Source: Turnera subulata (lineage: Eukaryota; Streptophyta; Magnoliopsida; Malpighiales; Passifloraceae). Taken from it: DNA of 64,000 bases. The translations under genes and the position numbers were made by a program. The stretch is from positions 23,141 to 87,140 of the forward strand of contig JAKUCV010000435.1 of the NCBI GenBank assembly GCA_028386065.3. The letters are read 5' to 3'. Below the pieces are notes generated by a model. It ran no database searches. It saw nothing but the letters and a program-made list of their open reading frames with translations, and was not told the DNA's origin. Below, in pieces: positions 22,380-34,949 of this stretch (its first letter is position 1; every line of letters starts with the position of its first letter).

Positions 22380-23205
22380 GGAGGAACTCCACCTAGTTGA
22401 CCAAAAACACTTATAATCATCATATTGTGACGCAACTACAAAGATGTGTCAATTTTTTTCTGAAACCAATATACCCTACCACATGTGCAGTTCTATCTTT
22501 CTTACTTTGGAGACCAAATAGAGATTTTGTTTTGTTAAATATATTGTTAACAAAGCATATATATATATATGAGTACAAGTTAGGACGCTTACATGGAAAG
22601 CATAACTCCTACACTCCAAACAACACATTCTCCAGCATCACAATTCTGGGTAGAACAAAACAGGATTGATCAAGAATTGAAGGCAGCTAATTAATTAGAT
22701 ACGGGGAATTCCATTGCACACACAGAAATGAAGTTTTTTATATATATATATGATCAAACACAGGGATGTTATAAGGATTCACACATGTGGTACGTATTGA
22801 TTTCAATTGCAAACTGAAATTCTCTGAAGCTGGAAGTGGTATGAGTGGGGTGGATACATCTATATCAAATGACCTTGTAGGGTATTGATAATCTTGCAAA
22901 ATTCAAGAGGAGTAAGGTCTCGGTTTCAAGTACCAATTTTGACATCTAATAGTATAAAAAGCAATGCATGCATGAAACTGCACATTTGCTTTTAGAGCAC
23001 AAAACAGAACCTAGCCAATTGGCTAAATGCTCCCAGAATATATACAGCCCGACTGTAACAAAAGAGCAAACACCACGTCTATTGCTGCCCGCGACAGTCT
23101 CAATAAACCACTTTCCCATGAAAAAGCACTGCCATGGAACAATATATGTCCTTTTGGATCAAGGGTATCAGGATTTGGGTATCATATTCCTTCCCCTCCA
23201 TATCC
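22380..23205 (-). pseudogene. Broken tandem copy of the WD40-like gene (exon 2 fragment plus 3' flank)
   Basis: 23020-23200 matches exon 2 and its borders in the intact gene at 26294-26450 (shared GAGCAAACACCA, TGTCCTTTTGGATCA, GGGTATCATA). 22380-22640 matches the intact gene's 3' flank at 24030-24190 (shared GACCAAAAACA, ACCACATGTGCA, TTCTATCTT, TTTGGAGAC). The order and orientation agree with a tandem duplicate from which exons 3-8 were deleted. Frameshifts are visible in the exon fragment. Confidence 0.7.
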
Positions 23206-23259
23206 AAGCAGAAAAGTAACTGTACCAAAGCATGACACTGTTATCAGCTAATTAACTTT

Positions 23260-23390
23260 TCTCTTTTGGTTTCCGTCCCATATCTGGAACTTTACACCTA
23301 CTAATCCGGATTCGACAAGGGTTGCGCACCTGATTATAGTGGGTGAGCCTTCCTAATGAGAATATTCGGCGCTTAAGCGGGACCAAGTAA
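23260..23390 (-). mobile_element. tRNA-derived SINE, family A, internally deleted
   Basis: The minus-strand tail (CCGGATTAGTAGG, GGAAACCAAAAG) and body (ACTATAATCAGGTGCGCAAC) are present, but the B-box part is deleted, leaving GGTCCCGCTTAAGCGCC near the head. CTAATTAACTTT flanks both sides (23248-23259 and 23391-23402), a 12-bp target duplication. Confidence 0.75.
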
Positions 23391-23533
23391 CTAATTAACT
23401 TTGCATTTGGATCATATCACCGTCATCTTTTTTCAGAATACCTCACATACAGACATGATGAAGCGACCATGGTCACCAAACACGTATCGCATGTGCTTTA
23501 GTTTTTTGAAACACAACCACAAAGCATATCAAG

Positions 23534-23605
23534 GCCGTCTTAGCTCAGTGGTAGAGCGCGTGGCTTTTAACCACGTGGTCGTGGGTTCGATCCCCACAGA
23601 CGGCG
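23534..23605 (+). tRNA. tRNA-Lys (anticodon UUU)
   Basis: The 72-nt sequence folds as a full cloverleaf: acceptor GCCGTCT/AGACGGC with discriminator G, D arm GCTCAGTGGTAGAGC, anticodon stem CGTGG/CCACG with loop CTTTTAA (anticodon TTT), and T arm GTGGG-TTCGATC-CCCAC. No intron and no encoded CCA. A TTTG TTT stretch directly after it could serve as Pol III terminator. It sits between the intact WD40-like gene and its broken copy. Confidence 0.96.
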
Positions 23606-24409
23606 TTTGTTTACTCAGCTTTATTTTTAACAAGTTCTCTGCTAATTGTGTGTAATAAAGCCACCTTGCACTTCATATTAAAGTTTTCCTTTTGTCAAGA
23701 TTGTGTGCATTCTTTACTAGTTCTGTATATATTTTGTTGTCTATCATATTCATGTACTTGAAGAAGATGCTTAGTTTAAGCTCAAACAGCCTCAACGGAT
23801 AAGTGTTATCAGCTAATCTTCTTTGTTTGGCACATAAGATAACATGGTCCACCTTCATCCACCACCAAATAATTACGATGGCCAACACTAGTACCTGGTT
23901 CTACCAGCTCAAATGCATACCAGCTATTTGAAAGGTTGAAAATGGAAGACAGACATGAAGGCTTTGCTTTTACAGTACACCTTTTCATCTTCCCAAGCAT
24001 CCTTGAGCCTTTGCTTTCGTGGCTGTAGGGAAAACTCAACTCAGTGGACCAAAAACATTAATCATTCTAATGCCTCTATACAATCATGTGGCACTTCTAA
24101 AAGCAACACACCAAGACCCTACCACCACATGTGCAATTCTATCTTCTAAGTTTGGAGACGAAAATATTCCAGCATCAAACTTCTGTTGGACCTCTTGGCA
24201 GCACTGAGTTCAGTAACAAAGAACAGAAAATGTACAAATACTGTGTAAGAAGATGACTGACAAACAGGGAATTCCATTAGACGAGCAAAAATGAGTCTCG
24301 GGTACAAAAGCATGTAACATTACAGTTTCAAGCAATCCTCACAACTAGGTAGCACAATCCAACCCACGAGTTTTAAATCTAAAGGTGAACAAGGATCAAT
24401 TAAGACATT
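23606..24409. other. Spacer; right part is the 3' flank of the WD40-like gene
   Basis: No gene is seen. The part from 24030 to 24290 is the original of the duplicated flank at 22380-22740. The 3' untranslated region of the WD40-like gene should lie just left of 24410. Confidence 0.55.
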
Positions 24410-27400
24410 TCAGTTAGACCACACATGAACTAGACCATGCTTGTTGCCAGTATAGATTTCGTTTCGTTCTTCATCATAGAAGAGGGCGGTAATATCTTCC
24501 AAAGCTTCTACAGCTGTACTCCTAATTCTGGAACTGTGTCTGCTCTTCTTTGAGTGGAGTTTTGATTCATCTTCATCCCTGATAAAGCAATTACCTGCCT
24601 TTATTTTCGCAAGGCACTTCCCAGTCAAGATATTGCTGATATTGATAGATCCTGCTGCATACAGATGCAAATGGTGTTAAAGGAGTATTCACTGTTTTAA
24701 CTTGGATGCTACTAACTAAAGTAAAAGGAAACCAAAACCATATAATAGGAGATTGTCTGAGGGCACATGATCCAGAAGACAAACTTTAAATGACTGACAT
24801 GCTCATAGACCAGCTACTGAATAAAGAAGTGCAATTCAAAATGTTTCAAGACATTACCATTTCCTTCTGACAAATGATCTTCAGAATCAGACTTGCAGTA
24901 AGAAATGATTAGATCTTGATCACTTGTGATGTAAATGTTATTAGTGTTGCAATCAGGATGCCATAAGAGGTGATCCTCAAACGAAGTCACAAGCTCTCCA
25001 CGGAAGTTCCAAACGGCCACAGTTCGGTTTCTAAATGTGAGGAATAACTGGTTCTCATATAGAAATATAAATGCTGATGGCGTCATGAATTCTGTTCTGT
25101 TGACTTCAGTAAGCTCAAAATTACGAACCTACAAGGCAAAAGAGCCAGATATTAAAGTGCTCAAAGACAAATATCCCCAGTCACAACAAAGAATTCTTAC
25201 ATCAAGAATCTGAAGATTCTCATTTTCTTGCTTGACTAGAAGCTTCTCGTTGAACTGTTCAATGAAATCCACCTTTTTATTCCGATGAAGGAGATGGTTG
25301 AAAGATTTGAGAACAGTACCATCCTCTATTGAGAGAATCTGTAGTGGAACATGGCTACTTGTCTTTGTAAAAATCAATAACATGATCCCTGGACTGTCAA
25401 AAAACAGAAGAAAACTTGATAGGCTGCAGGTGAAGAAACGCCTATAGATGACAAAGATTTAAAGACCTAAGGAACAATCTGGAAATATATCGAAATCAAA
25501 GTTCATGCAGAAGTAACTTAAAACAGTAAATAATATCTCATTCTACATCTGAGGGCAGAGGCATGCAAAAGGAGCAAGATGCAAAGGAAAACTACCTGAT
25601 TTTGATCTCTTGTACATTCCTATCTGTTATGGAGTACAACATTGTGTAGTTCTTTAGATCGAACACCTTGTATACACTGATAAAAGAAAGAAGAAAAAAG
25701 ATTAAGGACAAAACAAAAGAAAGATAATTCAGATATAACGACGATGAGATACTTACACATCCTGTGCAGAATAAGTGAGTACTTTTCCATTTACATCATC
25801 AAACTCGACAAAACCGGGCCATTTCAATGACTCAGATTCAAAAAGAGCAAACCCATTTTCTGGTTTTCCTCGGCGTATGTATCTGGAACACAGAATAGAG
25901 AGTTTAATTTTTCGACCAAATAGAACTAGCCACTAAACAACTAAACCCTGCTATTCTTTTTGGCATGAATCATTTTGAATTTGGGAACAGGGGATCAGAT
26001 GTGAAAGGTAGAAATATAATAATAACATACTCAATCCTCGTGCTTCTGCATTTCAAGGAACTGAAGTTGTCTGAAGCATAAACTGAAACTGTTATGAGTG
26101 AATCATTGTTTTTGTTGTAAAACAAGCTTCGAATAACTTCATCAGGAGTGACGTTCAGAAAACATATCCTTTGGTTGGTCTCTGCAATCAATAATGGAAA
26201 CACACTATAAAACCTACATGCCACTTCTGGATGAAGATACACAAAATGCAGCATATCACCCATCAGAGCTATAATGGAAAAATAAGACAGTACCTCGGCT
26301 AAATGCTGCGCAAACACCAGATTGTGCAAGAGCAAACACCATGTCTCTTGCTGCAACAATCTCAATAATCTTTGATCTCTTTCTCAAAAAAGGCAGTACC
26401 GTGGAACAATGTCCTTTTGGATCATGGGTATCATACTCCTCCTGTCAATAAGTTGATATGACATAATATCACAAGCTGAACCAACAACTGTATCAAAGGA
26501 TAAAACTTCTATCATCTGATTAGAATTACAAACAAGAATAATGTCCGTTAACCTTTTATCTAGACAAATATGAGATGGCCACATGTTGGTGAGTGGTGAG
26601 TATCCTATTTCATCAACGGGTAAAAAGGACTGGAAAACTGGTAGAAATGATTTTTCCCAGTATCATTTGCGAAACCAGTTTTACAACACACAGAAACCAT
26701 CAACATATAGAACCAGAAATCAAATTAGTTCAAACCTTTTGTTGCATGCAACTATCACCTACAACAAAGTAACTCGTCTAATAACTTTAATAAAACAAAG
26801 TACAAGAATGGGTTCTCGATTTCACAGAAGGGATCATTGTATCCATAAACAAGCAACACCAGTTTTCCAAATGGGCAGCTATCACAGATCCATTAACGAG
26901 CACAGAGCAACAGCACTTTTACCATGACTACAGAGACAGGCAAGGAATACTATAAGTTCATCAGTACAATGACCTCCAACCCTTTCTCAGGCTGGTTCTT
27001 ACAGAACATTGCATAATCGTTTAATCACTATGTTGCCCCACTGTAATGAGATCACATAATTCAGGGTACAGAAAACAACTAAAATTCATCATGAGACCGA
27101 AAGGAGATCCATCCCCTTCAGCCCAAAAGGGACTCCTTTCTGAAGAAATAATAGATAACTTGTTCAAAGAACAAAGCCTTAGAAATTCTCTTCTCATCTT
27201 TTTCTAAAACCTACCTGTTTGCAGTTTAACTTTCCATCCTCTCACCGTCCACGAAGTCTCCTACAGCTGAAACCTCACTTCTTAGCCTCTTGCTACAGGT
27301 TCTCTTCTATCTAAACATGAACTACACTGGAACTCCCCAAATAGATACTGAGGACATTTACAGATAAGAAAGCAATGCAAAGTCAAATCTATGATGGTTC

Positions 27401-28121
27401 AAAACACAGAAGAACCAACTCTTCTACAGGAGATACAAACAAATCAGTTACAATACCATTGGATATTGGCCCTCTCACAAGCTCCCTACTGAAAACTACT
27501 GGCAGGCAAGCAAACAGTATTGCCACCACAATTTCCACAGTTTCTACAATCGCATCGCTTCATCCATGCCAATGAAGTAAGATGATTGACATGAATGACC
27601 TCTTAGTCAAATGCAGCTTAAAGCTAACTTCTTCTAGCAATATTAACATCAAAATCTCAGTATCCCAACCTCCAAAGCAAATATCATGGCAAAAATGAAC
27701 CCAATAGTAGAGCATACAGCATGGTTACTTACACAAGAGTGAACATACCCAACAAGCTCATATCTCCACATACCCCCAACCAAATTCATCAAAATAAAAA
27801 CCCACAAGCAAAACATCATTACTAAAGCTGTAACTGGGTTTTAACCAGCGATCAAGGAAATGACAACAAGAATACCTGCAATCGAATATTGCGAAACCGT
27901 TCCTCCGCATCTGTCATAGTAAAAGCTCTGTCACGCCTTGAACAGATTTCCCTCCTCTGGAGCTTCTTCACGCTATTAAGAAACCCATCACCACCGGCTC
28001 CTAAACCCCCTCTCCCTCGCTTCTTCGCCACCACCCTCCGCCCACAACACGGCCTCGGGCTCACCGTTATCCTCCTCCCTCCTCCTCCTCCTCCTCCTAC
28101 TCCACCGACACCACCCTCCAT
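24410..28121 (-). CDS. WD40-like beta-propeller protein, 486 aa, 8 exons
   Basis: The minus-strand exons are 28121-27876, 26441-26294, 26181-26031, 25882-25757, 25676-25596, 25393-25201, 25128-24858 and 24654-24410 (1461 nt). The first exon encodes a Gly-rich and Arg-rich head of about 60 residues. The rest reads as propeller blades with WD-like endings: VLTYSAQDVVYKVFDLKNY, LQILSIEDGTVLKSF, NRTVAVWNFRGELVTSF, SINISNILTGKCLAKI and a final YTGNKHGLVHVW. I recognise the type but not a named gene. It is probably a scaffold; location and partners are unknown. Intron 1 is 1.4 kb. The last intron ends in a double acceptor (GCAGCAG), so one Ala may be alternatively included. A broken tandem copy lies at 22380-23205. 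Confidence 0.85.
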
Positions 28122-28660
28122 CTCTCTCTCTCTCTAAAAATATCAAATTCCAACACTTATCATCAAAATTCGAAGCTCACTTCTCCTCTGCGTACACCGA
28201 AGAAGACCCAGAGCTAAACAACACCCAAATCCCAGAAACAAAACCAGCCAAAGAAGTAAAATTGACAAAAACCCAATTGTCCCCTTCTCTCCTTAACCCC
28301 AAAGAATGAAACTTTGCAGCAAAAGAAGATGAAAAAGAAGAAGAAGAAGAAGAAGAGAGAGCTCTGTTTGCTCCTTTTTGGCTTCTCTGGTTAGCTAAAA
28401 CAAACCCCACCCATTGCTGTTTTTCGAACAAAAGCTGGGGTTTGAAACAGAGAAGTAAAAAGGAGAAGTGAAAATTAGGCAAATGGGTTTCGACAGATAG
28501 AAAAGCAGGCAGCGAGTGAAATTACAAGAAAGCTAAGCTTAAAAAATGTGTGCTTTGCGTGTAATTACTAGTAAACACCACACACACACACTAGAAGGAG
28601 GCAAAAAAAACAGAGAAATTTTTACGATTTGGGATCTGCTTTATTTTTTTGTTTTGTTTT
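28122..28660 (-). promoter_or_regulatory. 5' leader and promoter of the WD40-like gene
   Basis: A CT/GA-rich leader (TCTCTCTCTCTCT at 28122-28135, GAAGAAGAAGAAGAA near 28340) precedes the start codon. The small open frame at 28177-28482 is read as leader, not a gene, since it lacks any domain. The transcription start is not determined. Confidence 0.4.
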
Positions 28661-28950
28661 TTTTGAAAAATATCTAAATGTAAACTATTAATGGACTAAT
28701 AGATTGTTACAAGGATGTTAATGGTGCTAATTTCTCATTATCATGGCTAATAAAATTTTAACTGAAGTAAATTTTTTGGGCTACATTATCAAAGGTTTTT
28801 ATTGTTAAGAAGTTTAGATTGAAAGGAGACGACGAGCGGAATACCGGACTCCCAATGCTTATAGTATTATTTATAGATTATCCATCAAGGATGATCGATC
28901 GTTGGTAGAATTCAAACCCTCGACTTAGCTAATGAGAAAGCATTGCTGAT

Positions 28951-29165
28951 TATATTTACATTTCCAAAATATATATTTAGTCATCTATTGTATTCTATAT
29001 TTGTTAGTGTTGATTACATTTACATTTCCAAATTATTTATTCAGCAATCTTAACATCATCTATTTCATATTTTATGTTTGTTAGTGCCGATCACATTTAC
29101 ATTTCCAAAGTCTTTATTCACCCGTTTTAAACATCATCTATTTAGGCATTCTATGTTTGTTACTG
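28951..29165. repeat. Three degenerate tandem units of about 64-77 bp
   Basis: Units at 28951-29014, 29015-29091 and 29092-29165 each run TTTACATTTCCAAA, a short A/T spacer, CATCTATT, ATGTTTGTTAGTG-like. They lie in AT-rich spacer 28660-29839, which otherwise holds no recognisable gene. Confidence 0.65.
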
Positions 29166-29844
29166 CATTTAAGATAGGTACCGGCAAAGGAGCAAGTGTT
29201 GGAATAAAGCCCAATTCCACTGACCCGTTGAGGAAATACAAATTGCACAAATAAATGTGAATCTATGATATGGACTAGGATGTGATTAAACTAATGGGCC
29301 GACATCCTCAACTCATGGGTCATATCGAAACACTTCAAAAAAACAATCATTATTATGCATGGACCAAATGTTTAACATTAGGTTATTTAGTAAGTTAGTA
29401 AATATAAGTCAAGACCTCCTCTAGAAATTAGAATGGAGAGAATAATAGGGTTTTTCTCATTTCACTCTCTTCCTTAAAAAAAATCTTAGATCTACAGATT
29501 GGGACTCCGCTCAAGATTTTTTTCTGGGCGGGAAGCCCCCACCAAATTTCCTTCTAATTAATTTTTTTCTTTCTAGTTTTTCGGTTTTGTTGATTTGACA
29601 AGTCGGTCTATAGTTCACTTATGAACCGATTATACCAAATCTACCATATAGGAACAACAAGCAAGTAACCATTGTCGGATCCAATCATCGATTAATCGAA
29701 CAAACGGTACTGTACGTCCTAAAACCTGGCTTGGAGCTATGTTAAATTATTTTAGAATCTCTAAGAACTAAACTAAGCTAAGTTAAAGTTACTGAATTTA
29801 CCATATCACCATGTCGGTCTATGATTTACTTACTAGGGACAGAT

Positions 29845-30340
29845 TGTTGGGAAAAACTGCAAAATATTCGCGAAAAATAAAAGAGACACAAGAATTTTAC
29901 GTGGTTCGGCCTCAATCTTGCCTACGTCCACGAACTACAAATCTTCCACTAATATAAAATATTAGTACAAACAACTTCTCAATAAAATCTACCCACAAAG
30001 GTGTTTCTTCAAAATACTCCAAAGTATTTTTCCTACTATTTTTCACTTCCTAATTTTGTAAGGAGACTAAAAAAAATATTGGGTATATTTTTCTTCCTAT
30101 TCTCCTCTCTCTTCTTCTCTTCTCTCTTCCTCTCTCTTTTCCTTCTCTTCCTTTTATTTCTCCGTTGTTTTTTGCATCAACACTTACACTAGTATTTATA
30201 GCCAAGATTGCATGGTAGTTGTCAAAAATTGCCACCTAATTTATATTAAATTAATGGTGCCAATTGTTGAAAAATTCTTTACCTAACCTTTCCCCTTTTT
30301 CTTTGAGTTTGACCAAGTAAAATTCAGCCCATACCTAACA
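29845..30340 (-). repeat. 3' LTR of the Copia-type gag-only element
   Basis: This 496-bp LTR begins TGTTGGGAAAAACTGC and ends CATACCTAACA as seen on plus, with TG...CA termini. It carries a long CT-rich stretch at 30085-30150. It nearly equals the repeat at 36057-36551. Confidence 0.92.
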
Positions 30341-30382
30341 ATCTCCACCTTGGGCTGAATTGCACTTGACGTTCTTTATAAT

Positions 30383-30709
30383 TTATGTCTTCTTGACCCA
30401 TATTTGCTTCATTCTTCCATATGTTGGTGCATGGCTATCTTTGCTGCTACATGTTTTCATTGCAAAACCAACCTTTCTTTTGTTGGATGCAACAATGTTC
30501 TGCTTTCTACCTAATACTGCACAAGCCTCGATCTTTGTATTGCTCTTCACTGCATTACCAATCAACCTGTAAAGGTTCTTTTGCATCAATTCCCCCTTCA
30601 TAATTACCAAGGCGCCTTTGGTAATCTTCAAAGCTCCACCTCGAGACGAAAAGCCACATCCTCTCGAATCAAGTCTACCTAGGGAGATCAAATTTCTTCC
30701 AAGTTCTGG
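30383..30709 (-). CDS. 3' part of the retroelement gag-protease frame
   Basis: On minus this continues the protease-side frame interrupted at 34950. It resumes with ELGRNLISLGRLDSRGCGF, typical of the region after the Copia protease, and ends at TAA 30383-30385, directly before the purine tract and LTR. The frame agrees with the upstream part across the 5-bp target duplication, so the coding sequence was intact when the solo LTR landed. Confidence 0.85.
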   Translation of the reverse strand, partial: PELGRNLISLGRLDSRGCGFSSRGGALKITKGALVIMKGELMQKNLYRLIGNAVKSNTKIEACAVLGRKQNIVASNKRKVGFAMKTCSSKDSHAPTYGRMKQIWVKKT

Positions 30710-33700
30710 TGTAACGACCCGGGTAAAATTTTCGTGATTTTACCGAGTTGTTTAAACTCTTACTGTGGTAAATAAATTTTTATCACGGTTAATCGAGCAT
30801 TCTACCATCCCGAGTTAATTCCGAGAGTTTTATCGGGGATAAACGAGCTTCGTTTCGACCACTAGAGTATATGACGTTTTGGTGTGTCTTTTGTTAACCG
30901 AGCCTCGGTTTTCGATTCTGAGACTTGGGCAACGCTCAGGAAAATTAGTCGGATTTTTCAAGCCCAAGTTGTATTTTCAGACACGGGACGGAATTTGACG
31001 GAAAGACGGATATACCCTTATGCTTTTAACGGGTTAAAGCCGAAACGGAGGATATTTTGGTCATCGATGGACAAACAAATTCGGCCTATGCTCGAGACGC
31101 GTTTCTCTCTCCCGGGCTAACTCTTCCTCTCTCCCGTTTCTTTTTCCTTTCTAATTTTTCTACTCTCTTTCTTTTCCCTATCTTTTCCTATCTTTTCTTT
31201 TAATTTTCTCCTTTCCCCTCTTCTTTTCTTTTTCTCTTCCTTTTTCTTTCTTTTCATTATCTTCTTCTCCCCCACTACCGGCCACCCACCCACCATCTTC
31301 TCCACTTTCTTTCTTTAATTTATCTCTTCCCTTCCACTATCTCCTTTTCTTCTTTTCTTTAACTTATCCCCTTCCTCTCCCCTTCACCGAATTCTTCACG
31401 CCTCTTTTGCAACCCTTCCCTCTCCAACTTTCTTTCTTTTCCATCTTCTTCTCGATACCTTTTCTTCCCTTCTCTTCACTTGTTTTCAATCATTCCTCTC
31501 TCTCTTCCTTCCCCTCCACCAACCTCTGCTCTCTCGTCCTCGCCCTACCCCTTCGATTTTTCCTCTTCCCTGCCTCTCTCAACATCATCCCCTTCCTTCA
31601 CCAACCCGGCACCACCACTGCCCACCATCGCCGCCGCCCCAGTCTTCCCCCACTTCCTTCTTCCTCTTCTCCTTCCTTGAGCCGCCGGACCCGAGACCGC
31701 TTCCACCAATTCCTCTTCGCCTCTTCCTCCTCCTTCCTTCAATTCGCCGCGCCCAGCCCCACTCGGCACCTCCTCTGCCTGCAGCTAGACAAGCCGCCGC
31801 CCATCGCTTCAACGCCGCCGTTGCAGAGGACCGCCACCAGCCGATCCGGGCATGACACCACTGTGAAGGAGTAGAGCTTGCCGCCGGCGGAGCAACAAGC
31901 CGGGACCCAGGAGGACGTGAACGCGACTGAACCGCCTTCGATCCGTCACCGCCGTTGGCCACCGCATGGTTGTGTGGGTAAGACCCGGCCACGATCTCTG
32001 CCCCTTCCTTTCTCTTCCCTTCTTTTCTTGACCCGATTGTTGTGTGACTAAACTAATCGGGTTCTTGGGTGTTGTGTTTTGGCTGTGGCTTGGTGATTGA
32101 TCAATTTGGCATGTGTTGACGTCGGTTCTTGGGTGTTGGCCGGAGACAGAAGGTGAAGGTGGATGGGCGATGGTAAGTTGTTGTGGTGTTGTTGGCGACA
32201 TGGTGCGGTGGGCAGTGGAGATACTGCTCCCGGGAATGATATGTTGATCGTGGACTGTGTGTTGGTTGTCGTTTGGGTGTTGTTGGTGGTTGGAGTAAGC
32301 ATGAACAGTAGCAGAGAAGTGAAGTTTCTGGACTGCGTGAACAGTAACCGCCGGAATCCGGCGAGGTTCCGGTGACTCATTTCTGGTCTAATTCCATTTA
32401 CGTTTATCTGGGCTCGTAAAGGCCCATTGAATTTAATTTTCGGTTTTATTGGGCTAATTATAATAAAAGGCCCATATTACCTTAATTTAATTAAGTCTTT
32501 TATTTAATTAATTTGAACTTGTTTTTATTATTTTCTCCGATGGACTAAACGCAAGTGACGGTCCCCTGGGTTTAATTTCCTAAATATGTTAATACGATTC
32601 TAATACGTTTAATTTACCGCTCCTCTGGGCTAGAATAATAATAGGCCCATACCTCATTTTATTTACCAACTTTATACTTACATATATATACATATTATTC
32701 ATATACCATTTGGACGTATTTAGCGATACCACTATTTTATAATCAATTCTTACTAAACGTGTATATGGTTATTACTATTATTATTATTTTATCGAGGATA
32801 AGTACTAATGAAATATTATTTACTTTCATATATTACCAAATATAATTTAAACAACGTATTTATGTATTTCCTCATCTTAAGCAGCCTAAGGGCCGAGATG
32901 TCGGCTTGGCCGCTCAGTTTTGGTTTTGACTTATGTTGGACATGATTGGTATATCAGATGAAAAATAGATTATTAGTAACCTCCACATAAATGGATAAGA
33001 TAATCATGGAAATAATAAAAAAGAACTGATAAGCCGCCTAATAACTCTTAACCGGCATCATGCATAATCATTTTACTGGTGCATTATAAGTGATTACTGT
33101 TGTTACACTATAGGAATATCAAGGCTTAACCGGATACCAGCTTCCGAGGAGTATCAGGTGAGGTTGCATATACGTCATTCCACCCGTGATAGCCGGGATG
33201 GTTGGTCTTGGAACTACATAGGTTCCATTGCATCTTATGGTTATTGTTGTTGATGACTTTGTGATATTTGCTGATATTTGTTGTGAGAGTGGATTTCCTT
33301 TGATATGTGCCGCAATACCTTGTGTGCTTTGTTGTTTGATTGAACTACTGAGATATTCACTGTTGGATATTTAACTGTCGTGATTATTGCTGTTGTGATT
33401 GTTGTTGGACTATTGACCATGGGAAATTGATAATGGATATTGGAAATAGAAATTGGATAATTGGAAATTGTGTTGACAACTTTAATGTCACTTGGAAAGT
33501 AGTGGTCTGACTCGATGGGTAAAGACTGTTTCGTGGTGGCCTTGACCTGGGTTCTTGTGATAAGCATGTCTATGCTTGGGATGTCTATCCCGTGATTATT
33601 TTTGGGATGTCTATCCCTGGGTTCGTATTTTTGGGATGTCGATCCCTGGGCTCTCTTAGATTTGGTCTGGCACCTGAAATATGTTGATATCCAGGTCTGA

Positions 33701-34944
33701 CCCCTATCTTGTCCAGTGACGGGGCCCGGAAGATAAAATTGGTAATAATAAAAGATATTCTTTTGGCCTTGGCTCAGTCTTGCTTGAGATGTGTTTTTGC
33801 CTTGCTTGGCGGTGATGTGTTATGTTCATATGCATGTTGTCTCGTGATCATACCCTGGGAGGTTGTCAGTATGGTCGGTTGACCGTGGTCGGCATAGGTT
33901 GCCGGTTTGCAGGTGTTGTTGTTGTCGTTGGTCGTGAGTAGTCTATTGTTGTTGGCATCGGTTGCCAGTGTCCTTTGTTTATTGTCGGTTTCTTTTGATA
34001 ATTGTCAGATGAGTATCATTTGCCGGCTTTGATCGGATATTGAGATATGTTGGTCGTCAGCTGTGGTCGACGGTTGGATGATCGTTATTTCTAAGGTTAT
34101 GTGTAAACTTAATGAGGATTGTTGTTGTTGTGGTTACGAGTTGCTGTGATGGCTGCTGATGCTGTTGCTGTGTTGTGACTCTACCCGAGGACCGGTTTGT
34201 GATGTTGATTGGGTATGGTCCGTGCAGGTTGCCGGCTACCCGGTGAGCGAGGCTCACGTGATTTGAGTTTGTTTTGGTACCGGGTTAGATGATCGGCAAG
34301 CACAGTATCAGTATGTTATCATACGATGAGGAACCTTTGTTGAGTATAGTCTGTCAAGACTAGTGTGTGTGTTGCATAGTCTGTTGAGATTGGGTCGGTT
34401 ACCCAACATATAGTTGAGTTAAAGTGTCCTGGTCGGGCACTAGTGTGTGGTACAGTCAGTATTAGGTTGTCAGTGCATTGCATAGTCAATGGGGTGGACA
34501 TTTGCATAGTCCACATTGTTCTTTGTGACTGTATTTGTTCGGAGTTCTGTACCACTTGTATGCCGTATTGTTGTGCTCTTAACTGTTAAGTATATGCTAT
34601 ATTGTTCATCATGGATTATGTGTCGGTGAGATTATGGAGAATCTCACCCCTCACCTGCCCCATCGGCAGGCTATGTTGTACTTTGTGCAGGAATGCATCA
34701 TGGTAGGCTGCGGCATCTCCTCTGACGGATCTGGATCCATAGTTGCATCGAGTCGGTTCATACTGTTGCTGTAATTATTAAAATTGCTTCCGCTGTGCTT
34801 TTGTTACTGCTGTACCCGAGGTCGGGTGGCATGTTATTATCTTTGGGCCGGATTTTTCCTGTTATATCTACTGTCTGTGCCACGTGTCGGCACTGTTATT
34901 TGGTAATTACTGTTAGTCGGGTAAATTTGGGTCGGGGTGTTTCA
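30710..34944. mobile_element. 4.2-kb solo LTR (probably Ty3/gypsy, Tekay/Del-like) nested in the Copia-type element
   Basis: The element starts TGTAACGACCCGGG and ends GTCGGGGTGTTTCA, with TCTGG on both outer sides (30705-30709 and 34945-34949), a perfect 5-bp duplication. No second LTR, primer site or protein domain lies inside, so this is a lone LTR left by recombination. The length and the TGTAAC...GGGTGTTTCA termini suit the long LTRs of Tekay/Del chromoviruses; that assignment is inference. A long CT-rich stretch runs 31120-31780. The many open frames inside are chance. Confidence 0.85.
33575..33655. repeat. Short palindromic tandem units inside the solo LTR
   Basis: GGGATGTCTATCCC or GGGATGTCGATCCC, a near-perfect palindrome, occurs three times about 30 bp apart. 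Further right, GCATAGTC recurs several times between 34370 and 34520. Confidence 0.7.
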
Positions 34945-34949
34945 TCTGG

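Noticed and set aside
28177..28482. 101-aa minus-strand frame before the WD40-like gene
   Set aside because: It has no domain, is Ser-rich through GAA repeats on the other strand, and is best explained as leader sequence.
31407..31874. Pro/Ser-rich open frame of 155 aa and overlapping frames
   Set aside because: It lies in the CT-rich part of the solo LTR; composition alone keeps it open and no domain is seen.
33575..33655. CRISPR-like array of short palindromic repeats
   Set aside because: Only three units, inside a plant LTR, with spacers too short; not a CRISPR.
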